Shown here: one piece after another, positions 33,101 through 51,400 of the stretch
Layout of the letters: each line of letters starts with the position of its first letter
How positions within the stretch are numbered: position 1 is the stretch's first letter
NCBI GenBank assembly: GCA_964036195.1
Contig: OZ038457.1
Coordinates: 4,746,635 to 4,810,634, forward strand
From: Sphaerolaimus hirsutus
Taxonomy: Eukaryota > Nematoda > Chromadorea > Monhysterida > Sphaerolaimidae
Direction of reading: 5' to 3'
Length of the DNA: 64,000 nucleotides
Notes under the pieces: generated by a model
What the model was told of the DNA's origin: nothing
Database searches by the model: none
The model's input: the letters and a program-made list of their open reading frames with translations, nothing else
Translations under genes and position numbers: made by a program

Positions 33101-33442
33101 ATTCCGATCCCGTCACCCAAATCCCGACCCCGCAATACTTAATGAAATTGATACAACAGTGCGAAATGTCTTTTTTAACTGAGAAATATGAACGGAAACC
33201 TCCAGTGTTCAATCTTTATGCCACCTTTCTGGCATCCAGGTATTTTTCCCCGATCCCGAAAAGTCAATCCCATTTGAACCCTATTAGTAAGTGAATTCAA
33301 CCTTTCAGAGTTATCGCAATTTGATAAACACACATCAGAATTTATAAACATATTCCAGGCGGCTTCAGTTGATATAAAGCTGTATGCAGATTTCTTCGAA
33401 GGGTACATAAAAGGTGCTTCTAATTATGATATTGGGCTTTGA
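30131..33442 (+). CDS. GSTO: Omega-class glutathione S-transferase
   Basis: Six exons keep frame throughout: 30131-30170, 30432-30540, 30837-30927, 31707-31962, 32466-32632 and 33359-33442 (747 nt, 248 residues, usual for omega GSTs). The N-terminal thioredoxin fold has VRIFSSRFCPFAQRARL with the catalytic Cys of the omega class (CPFA), then VVNVDLNSKPDWF and SPFGTVPALE. The DSPICVEWLDNRF segment corresponds to the glutathione-binding DSxxI region. The helical C-domain has DYFGGTSIGWADVMLWPHFE. Omega GSTs are cytosolic glutathione-dependent thioltransferases and dehydroascorbate reductases. The start MALINGNSKSLGK resembles known N-termini of the class. Intron 3 (30928-31706) contains a partial copy of exon 2, and introns 4 and 5 hold MITEs. 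Confidence 0.93.
30270..30495 (+). repeat. Source copy of an intragenic duplication in GSTO
   Basis: This stretch, from intron 1 through the first 64 bases of exon 2, is repeated at about 31076-31315. The shared sequence ends after CGCTTCTGTCC, within the CPFA motif. Confidence 0.85.
31076..31315 (+). pseudogene. Truncated second copy of GSTO exon 2 inside intron 3
   Basis: It carries the same acceptor context (AAAAATAG, GCGACGCCCTGCC) and the first 64 bases of exon 2, with one silent-looking change (GGCACTC to GGCGCTC). It breaks off inside the catalytic CPFA codons. The acceptor is intact, so it could act as a decoy splice site, but including it would add a broken thioredoxin segment. The copy differs from the original by several small changes in the intronic part. 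Confidence 0.85.
32125..32232. repeat. CTGTAAA-type MITE in GSTO intron 4
   Basis: A short foldback between ACACCCTGTAAAGTGCAGTCATG and TTTGACACTTTACAGGGTGCG. It is a member of the family described at 22265-22632. Confidence 0.7.
32993..33283. mobile_element. hAT-like element with GATCCCG simple-sequence ends (GSTO intron 5)
   Basis: 291 bp, TAGGGTTCAAACG to TTTGAACCCTA. The flanks GTAGTAAG / TTAGTAAG match at 7 of 8. It is filled with GATCCCG units. Diverged relatives lie in SMC1 introns at about 46520-46880 and 47240-47440. Confidence 0.8.
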
Positions 33443-33961
33443 TAAAATGATCAAAATAAAAGTTTACGGTGAAAAATTTGAAAGATCCCGGACACACATT
33501 TTTCAGGTAGCCCAATTTATTTTTAAGTTAAACGCTGCCAAATTCCTTATTTGCGGCTGAGAACATGTTGGGCAAAAAATCCCATCCGGTCAGATAATAA
33601 TTCCCTGTAATATTCATGCAGACACTTTAAAATAAAGAGCTTATTATGTGTTTATTGGATGATTATATTTAAGTGTAAAAAAATATTTACCGGTAGTCAG
33701 ATAAGATTTGAGCAATTCGCAGTATTGTATAGTTATAGGCTCGAGTGTACTACAGTTCGCTGTGAGATATCATGTAGATATTTTCAACCACGTATTATAC
33801 TACATTTTTACATTTTTTTGTATAAGTTGTATTTTGATGTAAGTACAAGTTACAAAAAATGCAATAAATATGTATTGTGAATGTACCCATTTGTACGCAA
33901 AATTGGAAGTTGAAAATCACATCATTAAGTTGAAAATCATCATCGATTGGTCACAATTTTC
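33443..33961. other. Convergent 3' interval between GSTO and TYMS
   Basis: The two genes converge here. The stretch is AT-rich and must hold both polyadenylation sites. An AATAAA lies near 33634. I see no other feature. Confidence 0.45.
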
Positions 33962-39971
<6,010 letters not shown>

Positions 39972-40407
39972 CAGGGACGTATCCAGGATTTTTGAGCGGG
40001 GGGGGCTGCTTGTTTACGGAGGCCGGCGAGGGGGGGGGGGCTGAGCCCCCCCCCCCTAAAATTTTAGGTACATAGTGGCGGAATGACGCCATGGCGCTGG
40101 CGCAATAAGTAGGCGCCACGCCATGGCGCCATTGGCGTTGGCGTCAGCGCCATGGAACGCTGTAGTTGTATGTAAATATACATACAGAACAGCAAAAAGC
40201 ACAACATTCAGTGTATTTATAATGATTTGCGGTCACATGGAGCAAATCTGATGGTTATAACCGTATGTCTGGTGAAGAATGCGCGCTCGCGCGCAAAATT
40301 TTTTACGCTGAAGTTGAAAAAGTCGCATTTTCCGGTCACTTTCTGGTCTCGCCCCGGGAGGGGGGGGCTGCAGCCCCCCCCCCCGCCCCCCCCTGGATAC
40401 GGCCCTG
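39972..40407. mobile_element. hAT-like non-autonomous element (CAGGG family), copy 4
   Basis: 436 bp, CAGGGACGTATCCAGG to CCTGGATACGGCCCTG. The 8-bp duplication ATATTCAT is exact (39964-39971, 40408-40415). Confidence 0.92.
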
Positions 40408-41208
40408 ATATTCATGTATTTAGCTGGAAACTAGAATAACCCGTATTTACACGCTGTTGGAACACATTTTTTTCTTACCTCATGAATATTTGCATCTTAT
40501 TTGTCATTAACGTAAGATCCGTTTGGCAACAACCAGAGAATAACGGCTGAACGCCTGGAATGTCCTAAATATGTCGCTGTCTATCGTTTTTCTAACGTAC
40601 ATTCATTCATACTTCAGTGCAAAGAGTACATTTATTAGTCACAACTGTCGCGCAAGGACTAAAAAAATTCCGCGCACTTTATTCTCTGGCTATTTAAAGC
40701 GGTCGACACCAGTTTGGCACTGTGCCAAACCGTTCAACTACATATTATACAAGAATAGACGGACCGCAATTTGTCATCGGTATTGTCGCCTGAGCCGTTT
40801 TCCTGCACAGCAACTGCTTTGGTGTTCGGTGAAGCATTCAGTACCACATTTTCCACATCGCAATCCATTTCGTGGGACAGTTATTCTTTGTTTACCTTTA
40901 TTCGCTAATTTGAAATCGCGCGCGCACTTGGAACATTGCCAAGATATTTTTTGTATTGATTTACGAAATATTTACCCATAATATGTGGATACCTACTACC
41001 ATTCGATTGCGGGGAAAATGGCGCCGATGTCCCCTCGGCATCATTCAAAGACAGCGGTTGGCGCTCTTCAAAATATCCAGCAATATTTGACGTCAGTAAT
41101 TCTAATTACACTACAGTAGAAACGACCCGTGTTTTGTCACTGCACCATGCACAATAATATATATAGCTACCATGAACAATAATATAGCTTTGAAAAGATT
41201 TATTGGGA
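40408..41208. other. Intergenic DNA, no supported gene
   Basis: A + strand frame of 136 codons runs from 40571 to 40981, but it has no recognisable domain and no family. I do not call it. Confidence 0.3.
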
Positions 41209-41210
41209 CT

Positions 41211-41625
41211 ACCGTATTTCTTCGATCTTATTGACGTGTTCATTCACATTGGCTTGCTCGATTACTTTGGCGGGTCTATAGAGCATCTGAAAAATACATT
41301 GCCATGCTCGAATACATTGCCGTGTGAGATAGATTGACGGTGCATAATCCGATTTATGTTTTGATGTTCGCCGCCATACATATGCACACCGTCTGTTCTG
41401 CCTATGTTTTGCTTTTGCTATCTACTCATACGGTATTGTGCAGCGTTATGTCACAAAATGACAATGATTTGCACTTATGTCACTAATTGCGCTTAAATCA
41501 TGAATACGATCTGAAAAATATATTGCCGTGCTCGTTTACATTGCCGTGCTCGATTACATTGACCCCCCAAAACCGCTTATGAAACAATACATTGGCGGTC
41601 AATATGATCGAAGAAATACGGTAGT
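41211..41625. mobile_element. TIR element with CCGTATTTCTTCGATC ends
   Basis: TACCGTATTTCTTCGATCTT at the left is inverted at the right (GATCGAAGAAATACGGTA), with TA at both edges. The interior has repeated CGATTACATTGCCGTGCTCG-type units. It resembles a TA-targeting MITE. Confidence 0.7.
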
Positions 41626-41712
41626 CATGGAATCACGCCATGACACGGACGCCCCTGGCGCCATTTGTCCTGACGCTTTTCCAACACTAGTTGCGACCAA
41701 AGAAACTTACAA

Positions 41713-44700
41713 TCAAACGCAATGTTTATTTTTTCTAGAAACCCTGCGTGGTGTGATAGCTAATTTTGGCACAAATGGCCCCAGAGCAAATTTGGCAGGA
41801 AGCCAAAGATCATCAGTGCAATCAATTGAATCACATTCATCCTGGGGTGACTGGGGCCGGCTAGTGCATTCAGACTCATTCACTGATGCAAGGTAGTCCC
41901 CTATGTAATCGGCTGCTGAGCGCCAACTGCCCATACCTTTGAATGAATATTTCAGTATTTCGAGGTAATATGATAGATGGCAACAGAAATATATGATAAT
42001 ATTTTGGCATATGAGGTGCAGTGTTCAATAAATTACGAAAAAATTATGTTTGTGACACACTGACAACAAGACAGCCACTGACAATAAATATTTGAATTGT
42101 GATAGATAACCTGAATCAGCAGCATGAGACTTTGGAGTGTTCTGTTCCTGCAGTGGTGTATCTTTTTCAGATTCAGACACCACTTTGTTTATGATTCCAG
42201 ATTGGTGACTGCATAATGTATCTTGCTTTTCATTATCATTCCTGCTGGCCTGAGGTTCAGTTTGTGCAATAAATACACATTGCTTTTCAGGTTGAGATGT
42301 GCTTGAAGTAGCAACATCATTAATTTCATTTCTTGATGTCTGAGCCACTATTTCCCCATCTGTCAGGTTCCCCATTTCCCCATCTGGTGCATCACTACTT
42401 GATGATGTTGACTCTCTATGATGTTGAGTTCTGGCACGTTCTGTCTTTTTCCATCCATGGTGTATTTCATCAGTTGCTACAACTGTAGTGCCACTATTTT
42501 TCATTGTAGGAAGATGCTGAATGTATTCACTTTCATGGTCAGTTTGCAGGAACTCTCCATCACTACTTTGAGTTGCATCATGATATCTTCTTGGAGAATT
42601 ATCTTTAATCGGCACATTTGTTTGGCTGTCAGCGATAATTGCTGTTGTGTCAGCATTTGGAAGTTGATCTGCAGATTGATGTGTGTCAATAATCTTCAGT
42701 AAGGGCACCACAGCAAGGTCAATTTTCATGAAGACCTTATCAGTTTCCATGATTCTGTAGAGTTCTACTAAATCCAGGGTGTATTTCACAAATGTCAGCC
42801 TATCAGCAATCTGTGTAAGCAAACACCATAAATTTAGATAAGTAAACATGGTGAATAATTGCAACAACTTGAGAAAACTCACCTCAGAATTATCATATGT
42901 CATCATGGTATTATGTGATTTGTCATTCACAAATTTGTCCAACCAGTAAAAAATTAGGGTTATAAAATTGTGCAGAGAGTTCGCTGGCTGTTTCAATAGC
43001 ACTATTACTAATTGATCACACTTAGATTGATCTGTCAATCCTTGAATTTCAGCACCTGCAGCCACCAACAACAAGTGCACCATAGTTGATTTGCAGGGGC
43101 TTTCTTCATAATTTTGTCCTGCAAACATCAATTCCTTCAGCAACCTATCACAGTAATGTAAAAATCATGAGGAAAGTGACTATTTACATCATGAGTATAT
43201 ACAACAAAACTGACCCTGCAAATTGACTTGCTCCCAATCCACATCCAAATCAAGCACCAATCTTGTGAGTTGCTCACTGGCCACTTCAAACAAATCTTCA
43301 TTATCTATTACACCACGTGCCATAGACAACATTTTACTGGCCAAAAATGCCAGAAGTTGGCCAGTTTCCAATGGAGAACTAATAGATAGAAGGCAGTTAA
43401 ACAGTAGTGCAAAATGGATAGCTGATGGATCAGTCGATTTGTGATCACCATATTGCACCATCAGGGAAGCCCAGTCAAGCGGCACTGTTGATACTGAGAG
43501 TTGTGAGGAAAGTCAGCAGCATTAAGATGGAGTGTTGGCCAATTCAATCTTGTAAATCAAATATATCAATCAAATATTCCTATCAGAACAACATTGTATT
43601 AGGGTGTACATATTTACTTTGAGGTACAATGGACTGAACTGCCAAATTCGTGTTATTTGTCTGATTCACACTTCAGGCCCTGATGCACTTCACAGACAAT
43701 TCATGAAGTTTTTTACTAAATTGGTTACATTTGAAAATGCTTGGAAATTTGTTAAGTGTTATGAAGTGTATGCATGAAGACACTTCACCACAGGTTACAG
43801 CAGATCACCAGCACCAGACTGAACACATTATGCCTGCCCTTAATCAACAAAAAAAAATCCTTCACTTTACAACCTTGTTCTCGTATCTCTCTTGTGGCAA
43901 AAAGGCTGAATCTATTCTGCAGCAACTCAGCAGCATCCACGCCCTCCACAAGTGCATCAATCTGCTGCAGACTAAGTGAAATTTTACCCAGTTTTTCGCA
44001 AATACCATCCAATGGCTCAAGCTCAGTGCTGTCAGCATTGGCATTGGACAAGCCACCTGTAACAAGATTTGATAAATTAAATGATTCCAAATGGCTTAAA
44101 AAGGTAGGTTTGTAAAATTTGGCACCTTTTGCATGCCGCGCGATGAGCTCCAGCGTGGGCGCGATGCAGCGCTGGTCGAGCATAGCGCGCAGCTCGGCGC
44201 CCAATTCATGGACCACCTGCAAAAGTTGATTTTTTGTGTTGACCATTTGACTGATGTTAGATTTTTTGAATTAGAATGTGTACAAGCTCCCTAATTAGGT
44301 TATATGTTCTTAGGTGCCACTCCCAGACAAAGCCACTCCCAGATAAAATGCTCTGTAAATGTCATGCAAAGTGCCAACAGTCATGTAAAGTGTCATGAAG
44401 GATGTCAAATGATTGGTAAAAATTAATTGAAAATTCTACATTTTACCAGACACTTTGCAGGATGCAGGACTGCCAACAAAAAATGTCATAGCAGTAAACT
44501 GAACACCATTTGTCTATGCAAAAACAAATTCACACCACTCCACACACCAACCAAACTAACTCTCTTGTGTCCCGGATGCGCCCCTAGCGCAGCCTGCGCA
44601 GCCGCGGCCACAAGAACGGCAGCGCGCAGATCGGCGTACTGGTGCACAAAGTGCACGCAGTCGGCCCAGCCGCCACTGCTCGCCAGAGTGTAGATCCTGT

Positions 44701-44728
44701 CCTCCACGTTGGGCAACATGTTGGATAT
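41713..44728 (-). CDS. Unassigned multi-exon gene, helical-repeat-like, acidic C-terminal region
   Basis: Proposed - strand exons: 44728-44561, 44216-44126, 44056-43874, 43493-43215, 43144-42883, 42810 to about 42112, and 41936-41713. Most junctions are GT..AG and in frame. The 43215/43144 junction does not close cleanly, and the true first exon was not found. The translated parts are Leu/Ala-rich helices (HELGAELRAMLDQRCIAP, FALLFNCLLSISSPLETG, KSTMVHLLLVAAGAEI), followed by a Ser/Asp-rich tail (STSSSSDAPDGEMGN) and an end block DDLWLPAKFALGPFVPK. I do not recognise the family. An alpha-solenoid or tethering-type scaffold is only a guess. It lies head-to-head with SMC1, so the two may share a promoter region. 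Confidence 0.62.
44315..44475. repeat. CTGTAAA-type MITE in the unassigned gene
   Basis: It starts at GTGCCACTCCCAGAC and ends near GCAGGACTGCC, inside the intron 44217-44560. Confidence 0.65.
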
Positions 44729-44779
44729 CTGCCAAGTTGGGTTTAGTTATGGGTTTGGGGAAGAGTGTAGTTGACAGGG

Positions 44780-44965
44780 TAGTTACGGATCATGTAAAGT
44801 GAAAGTAAAGTGTAATGTAAAATGTCTATTACGATATAAAAAAATTCTTGTTCAAATACTGAACTTCTGACATGTTGCATACTTGCATAACAATTGACAA
44901 ATTTGTATGACATTTTACATAACATTTGACACTTTACTTTATACTTTACAGGGAGCGGCACTGCC
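44780..44965. repeat. CTGTAAA-type MITE between the unassigned gene and SMC1
   Basis: The arms ATGTAAAGTGAAAGTAAAGTG and ACATTTGACACTTTACTTTATAC face each other. It overlaps an apparent - strand frame, which I therefore reject as an exon. Confidence 0.65.
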
Positions 44966-45486
44966 ACGAGTACACCGATAGCGCCCATAACCTGGTGAGC
45001 TGCCATAAGGTGGCGTTGCCATGGCAACATTGACCTGGGTTAGCCATGTCCAATGTGCATTTTTTAGATAGGTCTGATTCAATTGGGGTGAAACACAGTT
45101 TGAGCTAGAACTCATTTCAATCTTTTGTGCTATTATTTCATTGCCCATTGTTCAATTTGTCTCGTTCGGATAATCCGGGTCGGACGTTGTTGTTGGCACA
45201 GCGCCAGCCTTCTAGACGTAGCCAAAACGTTTGTTAAAAGCACTTTTATACGGTGCTTTTCAAACGATCACATAACGTTCGCTAGAAGCACGTGATAAAT
45301 GCTTCATTCAGCTGCAATCAACGGCAAAATTTTTGTAGCGTATAGCGTGAAATATCATCACGTGTTTTGAGCTTCAACGCTACTTTTAAACCTTTACGAG
45401 TACGCGAAAGTCGTATAGAAACACGCTCATTTAAAAAAAAGAAAAAATTCGGTCTTTGGCGATTGCGGGTCGGCGGCGTGGTCAAA
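44966..45486. promoter_or_regulatory. Bidirectional upstream region of SMC1 and the unassigned gene
   Basis: About 500 bp between divergent genes. It contains ATCACGTG / CACGTGATA-like palindromic pieces near 45290-45362. No TATA box is evident close to the SMC1 start. Confidence 0.35.
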
Positions 45487-48400
45487 ATGGGGTACATGAA
45501 AGAGCTAGAGATCGAGAATTTCAAATCGTATAAGGGCAAGCATGTGATTGGTCCATTCAGCCGGTTCGCTGCTGTGATCGGTCCCAATGGATCCGGTGAG
45601 CACTTTTTTATATCAGTTTTTGGCAGAGTGCCAAGTGCGACAATGTTTGATGTGTGCTATCGTGTTTCGAAAGCACCTATCACAACGCTATATTTAAAAG
45701 CTTTTCGATGCAATATAAAGATGTCTACGCGTAGATTCGAATATCTACGGACGGAACGCTCCAAAAATAACTGATCAAACCCCACCAACAAAACAAACGA
45801 GAAAATAAAATTCCATCCCCAGGTAAATCCAACCTTATGGACGCGATTTGCTTCGTTCTGGGCGAGAAAACTTCAAATTTACGCGTGCGAAAAGTGGCCG
45901 AATTAATTCACGGCGCGCCAATTGGCAAGCCCGCAGCCAGTCGCTGCCACGTGTCGCTGACATTCGTTCACGATGACAAGAAAAAGCTCAGAGAACAAGT
46001 GTTCACCAGGGCCGTTTTGGGCAATCAATCGGAGTATAGGGTTGATGGAAAGGTGGGTTTTGGGGGTGTTGCTTGGCGACTGTCCAAGTTTTAAGAACGA
46101 TATTTTTTGCGAAATGAATTGGCACAGAAATGTGATAGGAAATAGTGGGGCGTTGTATTTATTCATTCCATCAGAATCCAGGATTCTGGCACCCTCTTTC
46201 TGCCATTTTAGTTACAATATTCTACTTAACTTTCTATGTCTTTACTGTATTTACTTTCATTTTCAACTTTACAGTTTAGCCACTATCTGATTTTTTAAAC
46301 GTATTTTTTGCAGCCGATCTCATTGGGCCAATACACTGAGGAGCTGGAGCGACTGAAGATATTCATCAAGGCGAAAAATTTTCTCGTTTACCAGGGCGCA
46401 GTGGAACAGATTGCCATGAAAAATCCCAAAGAACGCACGGCGCTTTTCGAGGAGATCTCACGGTAAGCAGAGTGAACTTGTCAATCGTTCACGGTGATGG
46501 GAATTGATACTTTTACTTACAGTAGGCATCGACTTTTCTGGATCGGGATTTTTGACAAAGGTCAAGTATTCGGGGATTTTCTTAAATTTTTCACAAATAA
46601 TGTCTCAAAAGACACATTGCAAAATTCACTTGGCAAATTTCGCAATATTTCGGGATCAGGATTGGAAAAATTTTTTATCGGGATTTGAATATTTTCGGGC
46701 GCCGGCATTTAAAAAAATTTGTTTTCTGGGTCTTGATCAGGATCGAGGAAATCCCGAAAATTATCGGGATTCGGGATCCCAACCAAAAACAATCCCGATC
46801 CCGTCACCCCAAACCCGATCCTGAAAATTCAAAATAACAATCGCGATCCCGAAAAGTCAATCCTGTTTGTACCTAACAGCGGATCGACTGAAGCCCAACC
46901 CCACTTACTATACCCCTGTTAGGCAGTATAGGCAGTGCTAGGAATATTTATAAATGACCTTTTTATTTGATGTTGGCGACCTACCCATCTCAATTTTGTT
47001 GTCACATTCTCAGTTCGGGCGAGCTGAAATCCGAATATGAGCGTCTCAAAGTGGAAATGCAAAAGTTCGAAGGCGATACTCAATTCAATTTCCTCAAAAA
47101 GCGTGGAATCGCCCAGGAAAAGCGCGAAGCAAAAGCAGAAATGGAAGAAGCAGAAAAGTATCAAAAGAGAAAAGAGGAACTGGTCTGTGGTCGGGTTTCT
47201 AAAGTTTACATTTTGTGGTAATTTCATGTATACATAAAGGTGTCAAAAAAATTCCAGTCAAATTTGTCAACACAAAAAGTCATTTGGCAAATTTGGCAAT
47301 TTTTTACGCGATCGGGATTGGGAAATTTCATCGGGATTGGAATTCGAAAATTTTCAGGTTGAAGCCTAGGGATCGGGATCCAAATACCGAAACTTCAACC
47401 GGGATCGTAATTAGGTGGCCTTTTGAACCTACATGTCACCTAACCAATCACCCTATCAATCCCGTAGGCGGAGCTTCAGTTGCAATTGTACCTGTGCCAA
47501 CTGTTCCACCTGGAGCGACAAATTCGCGACTTGGACACCAGCGCCAAGGAAAAAAGTTCCGAGATCGAGCAAAAGCGATTAGACAAGGAGAAAGTCGACC
47601 AGGAGTCGCATGCAAAACAGAGGGAATTGAAGAAGGTTCAGAGGGAGATTCAGAAGTTGGAGCAGCAAATTAGCCACATGGTGTGTTTGTCGGGACGTTT
47701 TTTTCGATGTTTGTCACTTTTTGGAGCACTGCTTTGAATTTTGTGTTGCTGCATGCGTTTCTGGCTTTTTGCTGGCAACTGCCACCCCTTCACAGGTAGG
47801 GTTGGAAAAAAAACGATTTTTTTAACTCGAAGTTTTAAAAAACAAAAACAACGTTTTTTTAAAAAAACAACCTTTTTTTAATAAAAAACTTTGTTTTTTT
47901 AAAGCTCCCAGATATGACCTAGTGTCAACATATATAGGTATATGAGACAGTGGCAATACTCTATGATGTTAAATATGACCATATAATGGCTGTGGAGCCA
48001 TGGGATAGCATAATAAGTGGTGATTTGTGTCAAAAATATCCTCTTTTTTTGTCGACATGTTTGTATATCGGCTTATACTCGAATGTTCGTGACTTCAAGT
48101 GAAGTTTGGCACGGAATAGTGATCAAACAAGGTTATAACAGGAGGTTGTTACTTTGGGAGTGATGTTACACACTGTGGAGGTACATGGAAGCACATTACT
48201 TCAATATTATATACTACAGCAACATGAGACGGCTTATTAACCCATGGTAGCACATAGAAATGCATGATTTGATACTAAAAATGCTACAAAACCAATGAAA
48301 ACTACCACTAATGTCAATTTGTGTGTGAAATTGCGCGCTTGCGCGCAAAAATTTTGCAAAATACCTAGTTCTTAGTACTAAAAATTTCATCCGATGTTTA

Positions 48401-51400
48401 AAAAAAAGATGTTTAAAAAAAACATTTCGGACGTCATGTTTAAAAAAAAACGTTTAAAAAAAACGTTTAAAAAAACATCGGCCAACCCTATTCACAGGTT
48501 AAATACATTGAAATGCGAAAAACCAAGTCTAATAAATAAAATAGCAATGGTAGAATTTTTCACATCGATCTGCATAATACATACAGTACATTTCGTAAAA
48601 ATGTGAAACCGAATCAAATATGCAAATATAATTATTCAAGTGCACCTGGTTTTAAAACTTCAGCTCGTTACAATAACTATCTTAACTTTACATTCTTTCC
48701 ATCATCCTATTCATGGCAACCCCCCCCCCCGAAACAACCCCTTTATGATGCACAGGACAACAACCAACCCTCTCAAGGCTACATCAAGGCCAAAGAGGCG
48801 GTCAAGCACATGAACGCCAAGGTGGAGTCGGACAAGAAGCTGCTCAAGGCGCACGAAGCCAAGTTGGAGCAGCACAAGAAGAGCATCGACAAGGTGGAGA
48901 AGCAGCGCGCCGAGATGGTCGCCCAGAGGGACCTGTACCAGCAGCAACTGCACAAGCAGCAGCAGGAGGGCGAGTTGGTGCTCGATGATACGCAGGTGGG
49001 TTGGGGGGGGGGGGGTTGGTGTTGAGCAGGGCGATTTTAAGTTAGAAAAGTTTCCGGTGACAAGTCAACTCATTTATGAGTTGTCAACTCGCCGATAGAT
49101 ATTCGAAAAATTACATTCAAAATATCCAAGGAACACCTGAAACGACAAACAACCGTTTTGATGTTTAACCTCTTTTAAAGAACGCAAGGTTCGAAAAACG
49201 GCAGCTGAAATTTTCAGTAATTATTCACTAGGCTTTATGCAAATATAAATAATAATTTAAACGCTTAAACCGTAATTTCACATACGAATAAATATCTGGG
49301 GTGGTTGTTGCTGTCTCGTTTCGTTGTATTTTCAGTGGCAATCTTTCCATTTCTGTCTGCTATCACGCTATAAAAATTGTCTTTAAAAACCTTTCCCCCC
49401 TCCCCGCTCACTACAGTCAATAATTCCGTCATTCCGTTTCCGCTTTCCGCAGGCAAAATTTTTTCCATTTCGTTTTCTGGCTAGTGGAAAAAAATTCAAT
49501 TTTCCGGCAAGTGCGAATTTTTTTTTCGTTTCCGTAGGCACAATTTTTTCCCGTTTCCGCTTTTCGTAGGCACACTTTTTTTCCGTTTCCGCATTCCGCA
49601 GGCACAATTTTGCCGTTTCCATTTTCCGGCAAGTGCAAAAAATTGCCGTCTCCGTTTTCCGGCAAATGCAAAAAAATCCGTTTCCGTTTTCCGTTAAAGA
49701 ATTTGTTGACACCCTAAACACAACCCCCCCCCCCCCCCACCAGGTAGCCGAGTACTACGCGCTGCAGAAGCGCGCCTACGGCCGGTGCGCCGCGCTGCAA
49801 GACGAACTGAGCGCGTTGGAGCGGGCGCAGCGCACCGCCAGCAGCCAGCTGGAGATGGAGCGACGCAGGCAGCGCGACCGCGACGACAAGCTCAAGGCCA
49901 AGGAGAACGAGCTGCAGGCGCATGATAAGCGGGTGGAGCAGATCGCCGAGCAGTTGGCCAATATTCAGGCGAATAGGTGGGGTTTGGTGGGGGGGGGTTG
50001 GGGTTTTTTTGGTTGGTGGGTATATTTGGGGGGACAGTGTTAGATGTGCTTTTTATGATGTTTGCCTTTTTTACGGAAAAATTCCTTGTGGATAGTGGTA
50101 TTTCAGGATTTTGGGTGATGTCCATTTTTCATAATGTTCACCACAACGAAAAATAAATAAATCATGATGTAATTAATCGGGTCAAATAGCAAATCTATCG
50201 GGTCTTACATCATATTAATTCATGATGATCACTCTATCTTCAAATTAAAGTTTAAGAAGGAAAACATCATAAGATCTTTTTCTAATTTTTAATTAATGTT
50301 GCTTATAAATGCCACCACAGTGCGAGATTGCACTAGGGTAATAAGTAAAGATGACCCTTTGAATTGAATTGATTAAACTTGTTTTTATCACGATAATTAC
50401 CTAAATTCCACCCCCCAACCCCCCCCCCCCCCCCAGAGAAGACGAGTCGCAAACGCTCGACCGAATGGAACAACAAGTAGCCAAAACCCGCGAGCAGATC
50501 GACACTCTCAACATATCCTACAGCGAGGCGTCGCGGCAACTGCAGGACGCCCAGGGCGACGAGAGGGAGTCCAGGGACGTTGTGCAGAGGGCTCAACTTA
50601 TCGACGCCATTAAGCGGCTGTATGGAGAGAGGGTCTATGGGAGGCTGGTCGACCTTTGTCAACCTGTTCATAAGAGGTATCAACTCGCTGTGACTAAGGT
50701 TGGTTGAGGGGTGTCGATTGCGCGGGGGAGGGGGGGGAGGGGGTAAAATCGTTTTGTAAGTGAGACTGAAAAAGGTGAAAGGAAAGTGTATTTATCGAAT
50801 AGGAAAGTGTTATGACAAGTTACGAGAAGAGTAAATTTATAAATGAAAGGTCAAAAGACAAGTCAAAAGCGAATTGACAAATGGCAAGTGAGAAAAAGGC
50901 GTTACATTTTTTTTCCTTTTTACTTGTCAATTCACTTCTCACTCACCTCATAAATTTACCTCTCGTTAAACTTTTAACTTTTCATGAACTTACTGTTACT
51001 ATGAATTTACTGAAGTTACTTACTATGAATTTACTCTTCTTTTTGATTTTTACTTGTCATAAATAGTTTCTTTTTTTGAAGAAAAAAACTACCCAAAATC
51101 CTTGAATGCAGGTGCTGGGCAAGAACATGAACGCGATCATCGTGGACAGCGACTCTACGGCGCGCGAGTGCATCCAGTACATGAAGGAGCAGCGCCTGCC
51201 GCCCGAGACTTTCATGCCGCTCAGCTACATCGACGTCAAGCCCATCAACGAGGCCCTCAGGTGGGTCGCTGTGGGTGGGGTGTGTGGCTGGACGAATATC
51301 GCTGCATGGATATGAATGTGAAAGGGTTGAGAAATCTGTTCTTAAAAGAAATATAATCAAACATGATCACAAAAGATACCTCAACAACAGAATAAATAGA

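Noticed and set aside
40571-40981. 136-codon + strand frame
   Set aside because: No family, no splice context and no coding signature that I can see. Probably chance.
44939-45148. Small - strand frame near the SMC1 promoter
   Set aside because: It overlaps a CTGTAAA-type MITE, so it was not used as the first exon of the unassigned gene.
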